From Protopterus annectens (taxonomy: Eukaryota; Chordata; Ceratodontiformes; Protopteridae): DNA of 64,000 bases. Positions 34,726-46,170 of this stretch are shown in pieces (position 1 is the first letter of the stretch; the number at the start of each line of letters is the position of its first letter). Where the stretch lies: the NCBI RefSeq assembly GCF_019279795.1, contig NC_056744.1, positions 900,299,904-900,363,903 of the forward strand, read 5' to 3'. The translations under genes were made by a program, and so were the position numbers. The notes under the pieces were generated by a model. It did no database searches. It was not told the origin of the DNA and saw only the letters and a list, made by a program, of their open reading frames with translations.

Positions 34726-35690
34726 TTGGGCACCTGCTCCTTCCAGATCGTGGACAGTATTTTTTTTTCCTTTTGTTATATAGTTTATTTATTGTAGATG
34801 TCCACCAGACAGGTTTACTCTTCCTTGTGGAGGATAATTTTGTCATGCCGGGTATTCCTGATTCAATGCATCTATATAAATGCTTGTATAGTACTTTGGT
34901 GTAGATTTGGACATTGGTGCCAGTTCCTACAGTGGGGGATGGGGCTGTAAAGCAGTTTATGCCATCCTTCAGGAAGTTGTAATCAGCTTTGGAGAAGTTT
35001 TTTTGTTTGGCCCTCGCTAGAGGGGGGTCAGAGGAGATGGTATCTTGGAAAGTGACCGGTTTATGGTCAGATCTTACCAGGGAGGATGATACTGTAGGGG
35101 TGCTGCAGTGGTTACTCATGTTGGTTAATACCAAGTCCAAGATATTATCGCTTCTTGTGGATGTATCAACTAGCTGTTCCAAGGCATTTGCATTGATAAA
35201 ATCGAGGAAGCATTTGTGTTCTGGCATGAGCAGTTTTTCCATTCTATGGTTGGGTAATTAAAGTCACCCAGGATCAGGGTAAAGGGTTAAATCTTGACAG
35301 ATTTGAAGAGATTCAGGTAGGTGGAGTGGGCATCTTGAGTCAAATTTGGGGGCCTGTAGTTAGCTATAATTTGAATGGGGTCTTGTCAATTGTTAACTGC
35401 ACCTGGAGTATCTCCTGTGCGTCATGCTGTTTGACCAGCCTGGAGGTGTGTGTGTCTTTAATATATATTGAAACTCCTCCTCCTTTGGCTTTGCTGTCCA
35501 CAGTTTGGGGTCTGAATGTGTGATAGGATGAGTAACCAGGTAAGGCTGGGGTGCTCTCCACGGCTTTGAATCAGGTTTCTGTGACTGCTAAAATGTCAGC
35601 ATCTTCCAGGATTAAGAATGCTTGCAATAAGCACAGTTTCATGTTTAGACTCCTAGCATTTAGCAGCATGACCTTTAATTTGCATTTTGT
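34700..35690 (-). pseudogene. CR1-like endonuclease domain
   Basis: Minus-strand blocks: LNARSL..DILAVTETW (about 35650-35580), GGGVSIYIKD (about 35480), then a 180-codon frame (35242-34700) with DNILDLVLTN and VRSDHKPVTF, the conserved SDH box. Frame changes occur near 35560, 35360 and 35250. In CR1 this apurinic-type endonuclease nicks the target DNA. Confidence 0.78.
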
Positions 35691-35749
35691 TTAAATTTTT
35701 AATGTTGATAGTATTGACCTCATGACTTTTCCTAAGAAAGACACTATGG

Positions 35750-36015
35750 GGGAGGCAAGGGCCTTTGCCAGAAGCCTGAAGCCTAAGTGAGACAGATGCA
35801 GTCCATCTCTAGCAAAGCATCACGGTCTGTCGATCATATCTTCCCAGGCTGTCAGGCACTGGGTCCCCCTGGAATGACACCAGAAACTAAGCCAATTGTT
35901 AAAGTCAATCATTTTCTGTTTGCATTGAGGCATCATTCTGTGTGAAGGCAGAATGATGCTTAAGGCTAGGGACATACCTGCCTGAGACACATATTCAGTG
36001 AGCTTTATCCTGTCT
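35750..36015 (-). pseudogene. CR1-like esterase (SGNH) C-terminal fragment
   Basis: The minus strand reads SIILPSHRMMPQ, FNNWLSFWCHSRG and, after a stop at about 35820, FARDGLHLSHLGFRLLAKAL. D-GLHL matches the last catalytic block of esterases carried by CR1/L2-group LINEs. The rest of this domain is missing because of 5' truncation. Confidence 0.65.
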
Positions 36016-36124
36016 TTCTTCATATAGTCCTGACTCTACGCAGGAGGCACTCCAGCCGAGAATCAAACAGGAGAACCTCCTGCTGTGAGCTGACAACGTT
36101 AACTGCTGCACCACTGCACCACCA

Positions 36125-36930
36125 ACAAAGATGCACAGAAGTTATATATTCATTAGATATTTCTCTGACCTTTCTATGAGGACCAGTTCTTAGTCAGGGT
36201 ATTCATGGGAATAACAGTTTGGAAGCTCTTGTTTGCACACTCATCTTGGGATCTGCTATTATTTCACATATTCCATTGGCTTTAAGGGATAAGGTTTTGG
36301 AAGGTGAATATATAGACATTTTTGATCTGGTGGATAGCAAATGTGTTTAGAAACTTCTGGATACACAGCTCATAGAGAGTAGAGGCTCAATGATGCTCTG
36401 GGGGTTTTGAGTAAGAAGCAACTAGTTAGTGGTTTGTAAGTAATTGAATTGGTGAATTTCAGGGTTGATTTGTTTAGTGGAAAAGGGAAAAGTCACCGTC
36501 AAAGCACCAGGCTTTGTTTGTAAAGTAATCAAAATGCATTTTTGTTTTATGGCACAGTGGAAAAAGTCACCGGTCAAGCACTCATCTTAGGATGTGTTTT
36601 ACATCACATATTCCATTGGCTTTAGGAGGGAACTAAGGTTACGTACAACAGTTTAAAAAAAACTAAAGGCGGTGGACCCTTCTCTCAGGTGGGAAGAAAA
36701 CATGTAGGCATCTTGTTGGGGGTCATGGTAGACAGGTTCAGGCCTTCTATAGTTAGGTACTTGAGAAGAGATCCAGTAAGGCATATGCTTATTGGGCATA
36801 TAATATTGGATTTTGTGCTTGGACAGCTTGCAGTATTCCTGTTTTCATTGTGGCAAGAATAATCTGTTTCTCAGGTGTTAGGCTAAGGAGGGTCAGGTGT
36901 CAGCATTAAAAAAATCCCTTGACTGATTGG
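36125..36930 (+). other. Non-coding part of the DIRS-like element with internal repeats
   Basis: A segment of about 50 bp (CACTCATCTT, then CACATATTCCATTGGCTTTA) occurs at 36238-36287 and again at 36578-36627, and GAAAA-GTCACCG-TCAAGCAC near 36485 and 36560. These tandem-like duplications lie between the presumed ORF1 and RT. Confidence 0.5.
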
Positions 36931-36940
36931 TCATCCTCTG

Positions 36941-37970
36941 TTGGGACTTTGGGTAATGGCACAATCAGTACCTTGCCTTTTGGGGGTTCTAGAGGTGGAA
37001 TGTCCTTTATTTTCCCCTGTAGGAGATAATAAGACTCCTTTTCCATTTAAGCCAGAAGTCTTAACACTGCTGTTAACTAATTATCCTAATGCAACAACTA
37101 AGAAGGAACTAGTTGAGGGATTTTCTTTTGGTTTCCCATTGAAAACTAGGGTATCGTCTTATTTCTGTAATTACCCACCTTACATTCCATTGTTTGTAAA
37201 GAAAATGTATTGAAGGAGTTTGTTATTAAAGAAGTTACTGAAGTGAATATTTTAGGATTTTTTTCTTTTCCATTTGTCAGTTTTTCAAGAACCTCAGAAC
37301 AGAAGTAAGTTTCATCCCTAGGGTTATTTCCAAAGAGTACTCCAAGTCAGTACAGGGTTAGACACCACTTGTCCCTCCCAGATGGGTCTTCAGTCAATGA
37401 CAGCATCAGTAGATTGGATGCCTAGATCAAGTACTCTACTCTGGAGGATGCCACAGATATCGTCAGAAGATTTACTGAAAGTAGGCTTGAAAAGGTGGAT
37501 ATTGAGTTAGCCTTTCAGCTTCTTCATATTTGGTCATAAGACTGGGTGTACTTAAGCATGAACATTGATGAGGAAATTTTCATGGATACAGCAATGTCCA
37601 TGGGGGGGTTCGGTGGCTTGTTCAATGCTTGACAGATTTAGTTTGGCTATTCATGGGCTTTGCAACAAAAAGCACCAAAGCAATTGGCAGTCCACTATGT
37701 GGATGACTTTGTGTTTGTTAAAGGAGTTTTGGGTGTCATTGAGGTTTTGGAAACATTTACTCAGTTGTGTTCTGAAACTGGAGTTCAGGTGTCAAAAGGG
37801 AACCTACTGAGACCTAAGAATTCTTTGGGATTTTTGGGTTTAGAGATTGATGTCTTCACACTGGGAGGTGTTTTTCAAGAACCTCAGAACAGAAGTATCA
37901 CCCCAGCATGTTTTACATTATACTTCATAAAACATTACAGTCCAAAACTTGCCTAGCCTGGGTATGTAAC
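36941..37970 (+). pseudogene. DIRS-like reverse transcriptase
   Basis: Plus-strand blocks in DIRS order: KPEVLTLLLTNYPN and LVEGFSFGFPL (37050-37140), a decayed fingers region (37280-37560), the palm core FGYSWALQQKAPKQ (about 37650), and the catalytic HYVDDFVFV (37693-37719). LCSETGVQVS and LGFLGLEIDV follow (to about 37850). YVDD is intact. Frameshifts separate the blocks. DIRS-type RT copies element RNA, and insertion in this group normally uses a tyrosine recombinase, which I could not find. After 37870 the frame continues into a repeated 28-bp segment rather than the expected RT sequence. Confidence 0.75.
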
Positions 37971-38114
37971 CTCACTCTTTCTGCATTGGTAAAGCTAATG
38001 ATCTGCCATGGGGAGTGGGGGGCACTGAAGTCATAAAGAGGATCAGGCATTGGATCTAATGCCTTTTTGAATACATTAGATAGCTATTTCTAGATGATAA
38101 GATCAATTTCTTTT

Positions 38115-38640
38115 ACAGGTGAGATGGATGTGGTTTTATTTGGTTATTCCTACATTTTACTAGTAGCCAATAGAGTGCTAGTCCAGCCAAATAGTCCCAG
38201 TTTAGACTTCAATCCATTTTCAGTCAAATTGTTTTGGGGGAGGCACCCAGGTTTGCATTGTGTGCAATTTTTACCTACATTTCAAGAAATGACCCACAGT
38301 GGTGGTGCTGCGGTAGCGTTGTCGCCTCACAGTAAGACGCTGTCCGGTTCGATTCTCAGCTAGAGTGTCTTCTGCATGGAGACATGCGTGAATGGGCATA
38401 CCTTCATTGAAGGTTGGGCATCAGGCCTGGCAAGCCGCTACGTAAAAATCAACTGCCAATCATTAGCGGACCGGAGTTCCACTGTGGCGATCCCTAACCG
38501 GGAAAAGCCGAAAGACACAAACAAACATTCTGCAGTTTGGGACTACATATTTAATATTGTTTCATTTAGGAGGGAATGACATTGGACTTTTGTCTGAGTG
38601 GTATCTTTTGTCTGAAGTTTTTAAGATGTTGGTTTTGGCT
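38115..38640 (+). pseudogene. DIRS-associated SGNH-hydrolase-like domain, split by a SINE
   Basis: The plus strand before the SINE reads EMDVVLFGYSYILLVANR and LFWGRHPGLHCVQFLPT (38120-38280). After the SINE it resumes with LFHLGGNDIGLLS (about 38550-38590). G-x-S and GGND match SGNH-hydrolase blocks I and III, a domain associated with some vertebrate DIRS-like elements. The block I residue pair is GYS rather than GDS/GHS. The role of the hydrolase in transposition is unknown. Confidence 0.6.
38296..38524 (+). mobile_element. tRNA-headed SINE inserted in the DIRS hydrolase region
   Basis: Head CAGTGGTGGTGCTGCGGTAG, B box GGTTCGATTC, body with CCAATCATTAGCGGACCGG, tail GGGAAAAGCCGAAAGACAC. 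Same family as the copy at 7660-7894 in the opposite orientation. No clear target duplication was found here. Confidence 0.85.
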
Positions 38641-41425
38641 CAGTCTGTCTTAGGTCTATCGTTTGTTGGTCAGCCTTCATCCAGAGAGTTTGTTAGTCCA
38701 ATCTGACATTGACTTGAGAAGCAGAGATGGTGCAAAAATTTGTAAACCAAAGTGTTAGTTATGTGACTCCAGAATTGGGAGCTGTTGTAGCTGACCACTG
38801 GGACATGCAGGACAAAGATCCACTTTGGTTCCTACTGGATGTAGTATATCTGATGTTGGTTATGATTTACTGAATTTTAATTTTGCTTTATTTATTGAGA
38901 AGTTATTGTGGTTTAGTGTGAATAATTATTTGTTGGTATACAAAACAAAAATGGAAGAAGCCAATGTAACAACTGCTTTCCTTTATGTTATAGTTTTGGC
39001 CATGAAGGGGTGGCATGCAATTTGTCCGGTTGGCTGATGTGGACTAGAATGTCCTCCCTTTTGTTTCCTCCCTGTTTTCCATGGCCTTGAGGTACAGTTT
39101 GTTAGAGTTTGTGAGTATGCGTGGGTATAGAACCTTTACTCCAGTGCATACAAATGCCAAGATTTTTTTGGCATAAACAAGATCACCAGGGGGCAGTTGT
39201 TTATGTTACCTGCTATAACGCGGTAATATTATATGTTGTTTGAATATACTGTCATTGCTTAGTTATTCTGTTCGCGATACACAAATGTGGTTATCTTCAG
39301 TAAAGAAAGTTGCAATGGCAGTCTGGTGTTGTCATTTGTATTTTCATGTGCATTTGGTGCAAAATACATAAATATTGATGTCCTAGCAGTGATCTTGTCT
39401 TTGCTTACCTTGTCTGATCCTTCTTCAGCAACTGTCAGAAATACCTTCTTTCATAGAACTTTCTGTGCAAAAGAAATCCTTTCAATTTGGGGTTTGGGTA
39501 GCCATAATTAAAAGTTACCCCCAAATATATGCATATTATTTTTCATACCCTGTTTAAGACTACTAACTTAATTTACTTGTCTATCATATACATATTCATA
39601 CTAGTCAAAGTCATTGTTTTGTTATACCTAAGTTTACAAAATCACTACAACTGATGATATGTTTATGCATCTTTTAGCTTAGGCGTTTTGTGCATCCCAG
39701 GTAGAATACCTTGCAAAATGTCAGCATATTATACTTATGTCACCAACCAAGCAGTCATTTTCTTCCCTGAGTCAATAAATGCAGCACATATGAATAAACT
39801 GTATGGATAACATACAAATCTTGTTCCCAAAAACCCTCAATGTCACTTTTGCTTTTAGTAGATAAGCAATAGGTAACTTAAAAAAATGCACGTTTTGTAA
39901 ACATGTGGGCCCTTAGATGAATAAAGTAATGTGTTCCCTCTTTTCATTGCAGTAACCAGAACAAGCAAGCAGAACATTTTATACTGTGTATTAACCATAA
40001 TTTTTGTCACAGTACTACAGTTTGTAGATTGTACTAGTTTTAACTAAAAATGTTCCTTTTAAATTCCAGTAATTACCTGCATTATTTTTATCTTTAAAAT
40101 GAAATCTGCATCCTGTCACTAAGAATCTTATGTTTGTTCTCTACCTTAACATTATCTGTAATATCTAGAAGCTTAAGAAAATGCATTTCATAGTACATCT
40201 AACATTCTGTAACTCTGGGAAATCCCAAGAAAAGACTTACAAACTTGCATAGAACATTTACCTAATTACACATCTCAGATAACTTCATGAATAACACTAT
40301 TGCTAACATCCACTTACATGTCAATTACTATATCAGATCTGTATTAGTCAAAGCAGGCAAACAATTAATGCATAAACTTAAGTGACACTTCTTTGAAAAT
40401 CATGTAATCTCTCCCAATATAATATACAATAACTTTGTATGAAGAAAAGCATTCTCAGTTCTTAAAGTTCTGTAGTAGTGATACTGGGATTGTATATTAT
40501 GTATGTGTGTGTGGGCGCACGTGCGTGTGTGTGTATACGTTGGGAAAATCATACATGCATGTTGAAATGTCTATAAACACTTGTGTAACTTTAACCTTAA
40601 AAACTCATATGCTGTATTGCACTCTGGAACAATATTACAGCACATTAGTTGTCTTTCAGAAATAAAATATAAATATTTTTACTTTTCTAAGATTCAGAAT
40701 TAATATCACAGATTTGTGTGCATAAAAATATAGTTTCTGATAAATGTAATTAAAGCAGTTGTCTGTTTAAAATCTGTTTTAAAAGTTGCTGAAATAATAA
40801 GTCTGTCACTATTTCTGTAGCTCTGAAATGTTGCCTATTGACAGGGATCCAACACAGTGTTCACTGTAGCTTCAGAACTGCGTCAGGTTTGACTGAAAGC
40901 AAAATATATGAAATGGGTACAGTTATAAATAGTTAAAAAAGATTACAGTGTAGCATCTCATGAAGCTTATCTGTAAATTAAACGAACTAGACACTGCGAC
41001 TTTGTCATCACATATTCCCTAACTTCTTTGCATTTCTTTAGAAATACACACAGTAAATAAGGAAGACAAATAAGCACAAAATAGGGTCTCTGTTATCTCT
41101 TTTTCCCTGTGAAGAGACACCATGATGTATTTATTGTCAGTATGAAGATCATAATGCCTGACTTTACAAATCATGCAGCTTGTTCAAGGAGGAAGTCATG
41201 CATCACTCAGACTGAAAATCTATTAAGAAGTGTGTACATTTTCTGAAAACTCTGGCAGCAACATGCTGTCAGGTCATCATGCTAATATCTGTTTTCATTT
41301 TCTGGCAGTCACAGACTGAAAAAATGCATTGCTCATTAAGATTCCCTGGTTTGTACTGATGAATGGATTAAAACTATAGACAAAGCACTGCCTTTTTTTA
41401 GCTCAAGCTAAGAAGCCATCACAAA
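38641..41425. other. Unassigned sequence
   Basis: No gene recognised. The first few hundred bases may be the rest of the DIRS-like element, where a tyrosine recombinase would be expected. A short GT-rich microsatellite lies at 40497-40540. The rest looks like ordinary A/T-rich single-copy DNA, but that cannot be tested by eye. Confidence 0.4.
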
Positions 41426-41429
41426 TGTA

Positions 41430-42238
41430 ACAATATAGCAATAACCCATGCCTGGGTGTGGGTAATGCTGGATTTACTCACGGTTGATGTGGTTTGGTCA
41501 CGAGGGCGAAGCTTGAGTGGGCAAACAAAGCCAACCGTGGGTAAATCCAGCATTACCCACACCCAGAAGTGGGTTATTGCTATTATACAATGACATTATT
41601 TAAGAAAAAACATAATTACTTTTCTTAAATAATGGCATTGTATAATGTCTCCTTGCTGCCCTTCCACAGCTGTCTGGTATTCTGCGGCAGTTCTGATGTA
41701 CTGCGCATGCGTATGCCTACGCAGTACATCAGAGCTGTGTGCAAAAGCAATGGAGAAAGCAAGATCTCCGTTGCTTTTTACAAACTGTCTCGCTATGTTA
41801 AATGGGTTTAACATAGCGAGACAGCTTTAGAAAAGCTCCTTTGCTTTTTTAAAGCTGTCTCGCTATGTTAAGCCCATTTAATATAGCAAGACAGTTTTGA
41901 AAAAAGCAACAGAGAAAGCAAGATCTCCGTTGCTTTTTACAAACTGTTTTGCTATGTTAAATGGGTTTAACATAGGGAGACAACTTTAAAAAAAGCAACG
42001 GAGAATCTCTGTTGCTTTTTTTAAAGCTGTCTCGCTATGTTAAATTCATTTAACATAGTGAGACAGTATGAAGCAATGGAGATCTTGCATTCTCCATTGC
42101 TTAAAAAAAGAGTTATAGTAATGGAAAAAGTCCGGGCGACCGGACCTTTTTTCCATTACTATAACTGATTTACAACGTGCACGCTGATCAATCAGCATGC
42201 ATGTTTTTTAATATTAATGAGGGGTCGTTGTATATTAT
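41430..42238 (+). repeat. Alternating-palindrome element, copy A
   Basis: Nearly every base is in a palindrome. Order: a roughly 148-bp hairpin (41432-41580, arms with AATAACCCA / TGGGTTATT), and a hairpin with arms ATTATACAATG..TTTAAG (41582-41646). Next come a hairpin CTGATGTACTGCG / CGCAGTACATCAG (41693-41734) and four roughly 40-bp palindromes CTGTCTCGCTATGTTAAA..TTTAACATAGCGAGACAG. The spacers between these are themselves palindromic (GCAACGGAGA..TCTCCGTTGC). Last are a GTTATAGTAATGG / CCATTACTATAAC hairpin (42113-42168) and AACGTGCACGCTGAT / ATCAGCATGCATGTT. Ends in GTCGTTGTATATTATA. No coding capacity. Confidence 0.88.
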
Positions 42239-43150
42239 AGGAATAACCCATGCCTGGGTGTGGGCAATGCTGGATTTACCCATGGTTGGTGTGGTTTGGT
42301 CACGAGGGTGAAGCCCGAGTGGCCAAACAAAGACAACCGTGGGTAAATCCAGAATTACCCACACCCAGAAGTGGGTTATTGCTATTATACAATAACATTA
42401 TTTAAGAAAACAAATAATAACTTTTCTTAAATAGTGGCATTGTATAATGCCTCTTTGCTGCCCTTCCGCAGCTGTCTGGTATTCTGCGGCAGTTCTGATG
42501 TACTGCACATGCGTATGCTTACACAGTACATCAGAGCTGTGGGCAGAAGCAATGGAGAAAGCAAGATCTCAATTGCTTTCTGCAAACTGTCTCGCTATGT
42601 TAAAGGAGTTTAACATAGCAGACAGCTTTAAAAAAAAGCAAGGAGAATCTTTGTTGCGTTTTTGAAAGCTGTCTCGCTATGTTAAACCCATTTAACTTAG
42701 CGAGACAGTTTTGAAAAAAGTAATGGAGAAAGCAAGATCTCCGTTGCTTTTTACAAACTGTCTCACTATGTTATAGGAGTTTAACATAGCGAGACAGCTT
42801 TAAAAAAATTAACGGAGAACCTCCGTTGCTTTTTTTAAAGCTGTCTCACTATGTTAAAACCATTTAACATAGGGAGACACCTTTAAAAAAAGCAACAGAG
42901 ATAGGAAGATCTCCGTTACTTTTTTTAAAGCTGTCTCGCTATGTTAAATGAGTTTAACATAGCGAGATGGTGTGCAAAAAGCAATGGAGATCTTGCGTTC
43001 TCCGTTGCTGTAAAAAAAGAGTTATACTAATGGAAAATGTCCGGGCGACCGGACCTTTTTCCATTACTATAACTCTGATTTAGAACGTGCACGCTGACCA
43101 ATCAACGTGCATGTTTTGGAATATTAATGGGGGGGTCATTGTATAATAAG
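42239..43150 (+). repeat. Alternating-palindrome element, copy B
   Basis: A second copy in direct tandem with copy A, with the same hairpin order and five copies of the 40-bp GTCTCGCTATGTTAAA palindrome. It ends GGTCATTGTATAATA at 43150, complementary to TATTATACAATGAC-type sequence at the core's other end (about 42385). The copies differ by many substitutions that are often compensated poorly, so the arms are decaying. Confidence 0.88.
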
Positions 43151-44989
43151 CAGTAATACATTTTTGGTGACAGTTAATGGTGCTATGTCATTTTTAACTC
43201 TTGTCTTCTGAGGTGACAGCCATACTAAGAAAATTAAACTGTGCAACATATACTTAAAAAGGTCTGGAACTTCAAGTTATTTTTGCACACATGAAAACTA
43301 GATTTTACTCAGATGTTCTGCCTTCTAGCATACTGTTTCTTAAAAAAAAAACAAAAACAAAACGAAAAAAGAAAACAAGAATTGCTACAGTCACTTCTGC
43401 GACACAATTCATACCTTTCTGGAACAGTTCATGTTACTGAGCTCACAAATAGGTTTTCTCTTAAATTATAACATGTTTGACTTCCATTGTTTGTTATGTA
43501 ATCTTTGCAAGAAGTTATGAACAGCATACATATCCCATTAAATTTAACAGATGCATGCTGATACAAGCCCTTTATCTATCAGCTTTGATGCTGCTAGTAA
43601 ACCACAGTTAATGCTACTGTCCATTTTAATCTATACTTGGTATCATGTTACACAGTTTGACAGTTAATGACTTAATATGTTTTGAGGTACCTTGTAACTA
43701 CTTTTTATGTCACTGCATACTTTTAGCTTAGAGAACCCCGGAATGTAGTTTGACAGTTAATTTAATATAAGATTTACAGTATGGTGAAAGTCATTCAAAT
43801 ATACCATGAGTTGCCTATCAGACTCCAGGGTACTGGGCAATGTACTTTTTTAAATCCTTTGAAATGTGCATTTGTTTCCCTACAGTGGTTATTTTATTTG
43901 TGATTTTGAACATTTTTTCTTTTATAACATCTGAAATTACCATTTACTCATCAGATTCACTGAGTATAGACTGCTGTCGTTGACTATATTTCTATTTCCT
44001 TATTCTGGTCCTCTCATTTGTTTGAGCTTCCCATAATTCTTTGTGTGCTACCAATTTTATGTCAGACATATTTCTTTTTTCTATATAAATCAGGTGATGA
44101 GCTTGTCACAACACATACCTGCATCATCTGGTGCATATCTCAAATGGTGATTTATTGTCATAAGCTATTTCTGTACAGTGTCTCATAGTTGTGATAAGAT
44201 GAAATAATGCGTCTATTACTCATCCTCATCCAAGAAACGAATGTATTAAAACACAGTCTTAAGCCCAGCTTACTCTATGATCTAAAGTCAAATATATATA
44301 TACAATAAGATTGGGAACACAGATAACTGCATTTTAATGACGGAATGTCCAAATGCTCTTTTCAAGTGATCTCTTTGATGCCAGGTAGAATTATGGTTTG
44401 TCAGTTCCTTTTCACTTACCCACATCATATGTCTGCAGATAGAAAGTTCTTTTTATTCCCATTGTGCTCTTAAACATGCGATCCTAGGTAACATCACAAG
44501 CAAGTGTTCCTGATAGTGCAGAATTATCTTGTATCAGCCTGACTTTTAATTGTGGTTATATTTAACAGAAACAGCTGCACTTTACATAATGACTTAAAAT
44601 CTTAACCTGTTTACCCATGTCTAATGGCATCAACTGCTAGTAGACTCCCAACACAACTTCTGCCACCTACATAAAACTCTTCCTGCCTTATATACTGCTA
44701 CTGATAAAAATGTTTCTTCAGTGTAAAAATATGCAAATCAAAGAAACAATCTTTGTAGATATAAGCAGAGACTTTGAAATTGTAAACTATACTCTGGTTA
44801 TAGAAAGACTACAATCCCCTGGTATTTAAATACTTCTTTTTATTATGATTAAAAAAAATACATTTCTAATAGAACCTTCATAGTATCAGAAGAAGGCACT
44901 TTCCTATCAGGTGTCCCATGTAGGTGTTTTTTTAGGCCTAATTATGTTCTCAGTTTTTATTAATGATATAACTAACTATATTTCCCTCC
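43151..44989. other. Unassigned sequence
   Basis: No gene or known repeat recognised; A/T-rich. Confidence 0.4.
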
Positions 44990-45222
44990 AAGTTATTTTT
45001 ATTATTTTATTTTACAGTTAGTTTACCGTGCTAGTCTATTGGGCCAAGAAGAGCCCATTTTCAATGGAGTCTCGGGGAGAAAAGCTCCATGAACAACAAT
45101 ATAATATGAAGACAATGCATTTACATTTATGTAATACTATTGAAGAATGATGGTATTACACAACATGACAAAAATCCACGATTGCAGTGAAAATACAGTA
45201 AAAAAAAAAAGCAAAAGGTAAA

Positions 45223-45308
<86 letters not shown>

Positions 45309-46170
45309 TAAATAAGTCAATTAAAATAAGAACAATCCATTGGTGCACATTCCTGTTAGATTTGTTACAATGTGAAATAACACAGGGTTGACATTACAGT
45401 TTTACATGAAATCTTGCAGAGTTAAAGTAGGATAGGGTGATGAGAGGTGTAATTGTTGAATGCAAGAAGGGTGGGACAATAAGAAACAAAAGTAGAGCAA
45501 GAGTCGGAGTAAATGAGACAAATGAAGATGATAGTAGTCAAAGAATCTCAGTATGATGAAGAGAAGAGAGAAGTAAAGGAGTGTGAGAAATGGGGAAAAA
45601 AAGAGGTGAGTCACATGGGATGAGAGCAGTAACATTCCCAGAGGGTTTTGAGATGGGAATGAAGCAGGGTCTTAAAGGTAGAGTGGTTGTCTGTAGTACG
45701 AATAAGAGGTGGCAGGGAGTTCCAGAGGCGAGCTAGGGAAAAGGATAGTAGGTGTTTGCTGGAGGACGAGCAGGCTTGTGCAGTTCAAGCAAATTCTGGT
45801 TATTGGATCTTTGAAGTCTGTTGGGTAGGTGCTTGAAGGAGGAGGCAAGGGAGGGGCAGATAGAGGGATTAAAGATGAGTTTATGAGCATGAATAAGTTG
45901 AATGGATGGGAAGTTCGAGCCAATTTAGTTTGTGTAGGGCACTGCAGTGGTAGGAGGAGGATTTATAGCTGATAGCAAACTTAGACATTTTCTTATCACA
46001 GGAGGATAGCTTTGTTTTTAGCGAAGACTGAAGGTTGGTAAGAAGTGGGGCACCATATAGGAGAGAAGGACTGAGGAAGGCGAAGAGAGTACAAGTTTAG
46101 TAGTGGGAGTGATATAGCGGTTATGGCGGTAGAGCATGCCTAATTTCTGATGGGTTTTCTTTATACTGGT
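44990..46170 (-). mobile_element. L2-like LINE 3' fragment
   Basis: The minus strand has the RT C-terminal region in several frames (YRHNRYITPTTKL near 46120, then LPNRLQRSNNQN, then LELHKP near 45790). A 3' UTR with a (CA)n block follows, then the family's 3' end (CCGAGACTCCATTGAAAATG..CCCAATAGACTAGCACGG..TGTAAAATAAAATAATAA) at 45090-44995. Broken throughout. Confidence 0.65.
45228..45306. repeat. (CA)n microsatellite
   Basis: About 79 bases of uninterrupted CA repeat in the UTR of the L2-like fragment. Confidence 0.98.

Larger units (their letters stand above)
32793..36020 (-). mobile_element. CR1-like LINE, about 3.2 kb
   Basis: The longest CR1 copy here. Order on the minus strand: esterase-like fragment (about 36015-35750), endonuclease (about 35690-34750), RT (34725-33484), C-terminal region (33480-32900), and 3' UTR ending in ATCATAGG-type repeats at 32793. 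Only the extreme 5' part is missing. A few frameshifts separate otherwise open blocks. Confidence 0.88.
32654..36124 (-). mobile_element. tRNA-headed SINE split by a CR1 insertion
   Basis: The SINE is read on the minus strand. The head at 36124-36021 has GGTGGTGCAGTGGTGCAGCA and GTTTGATTCTCGG. The body resumes at 32792 (TCCTCCCTGC, GGGTTTCCTCCCACATTCC) and ends in the L2-type tail with (AAATA)n at 32654. The two halves join across the CR1 at 32793-36020, proving the CR1 came later. Confidence 0.82.

Noticed and set aside
41430-43150. CRISPR array
   Set aside because: Repeats are regular but the spacers are themselves palindromic and shared between copies, and the setting is a vertebrate genome.
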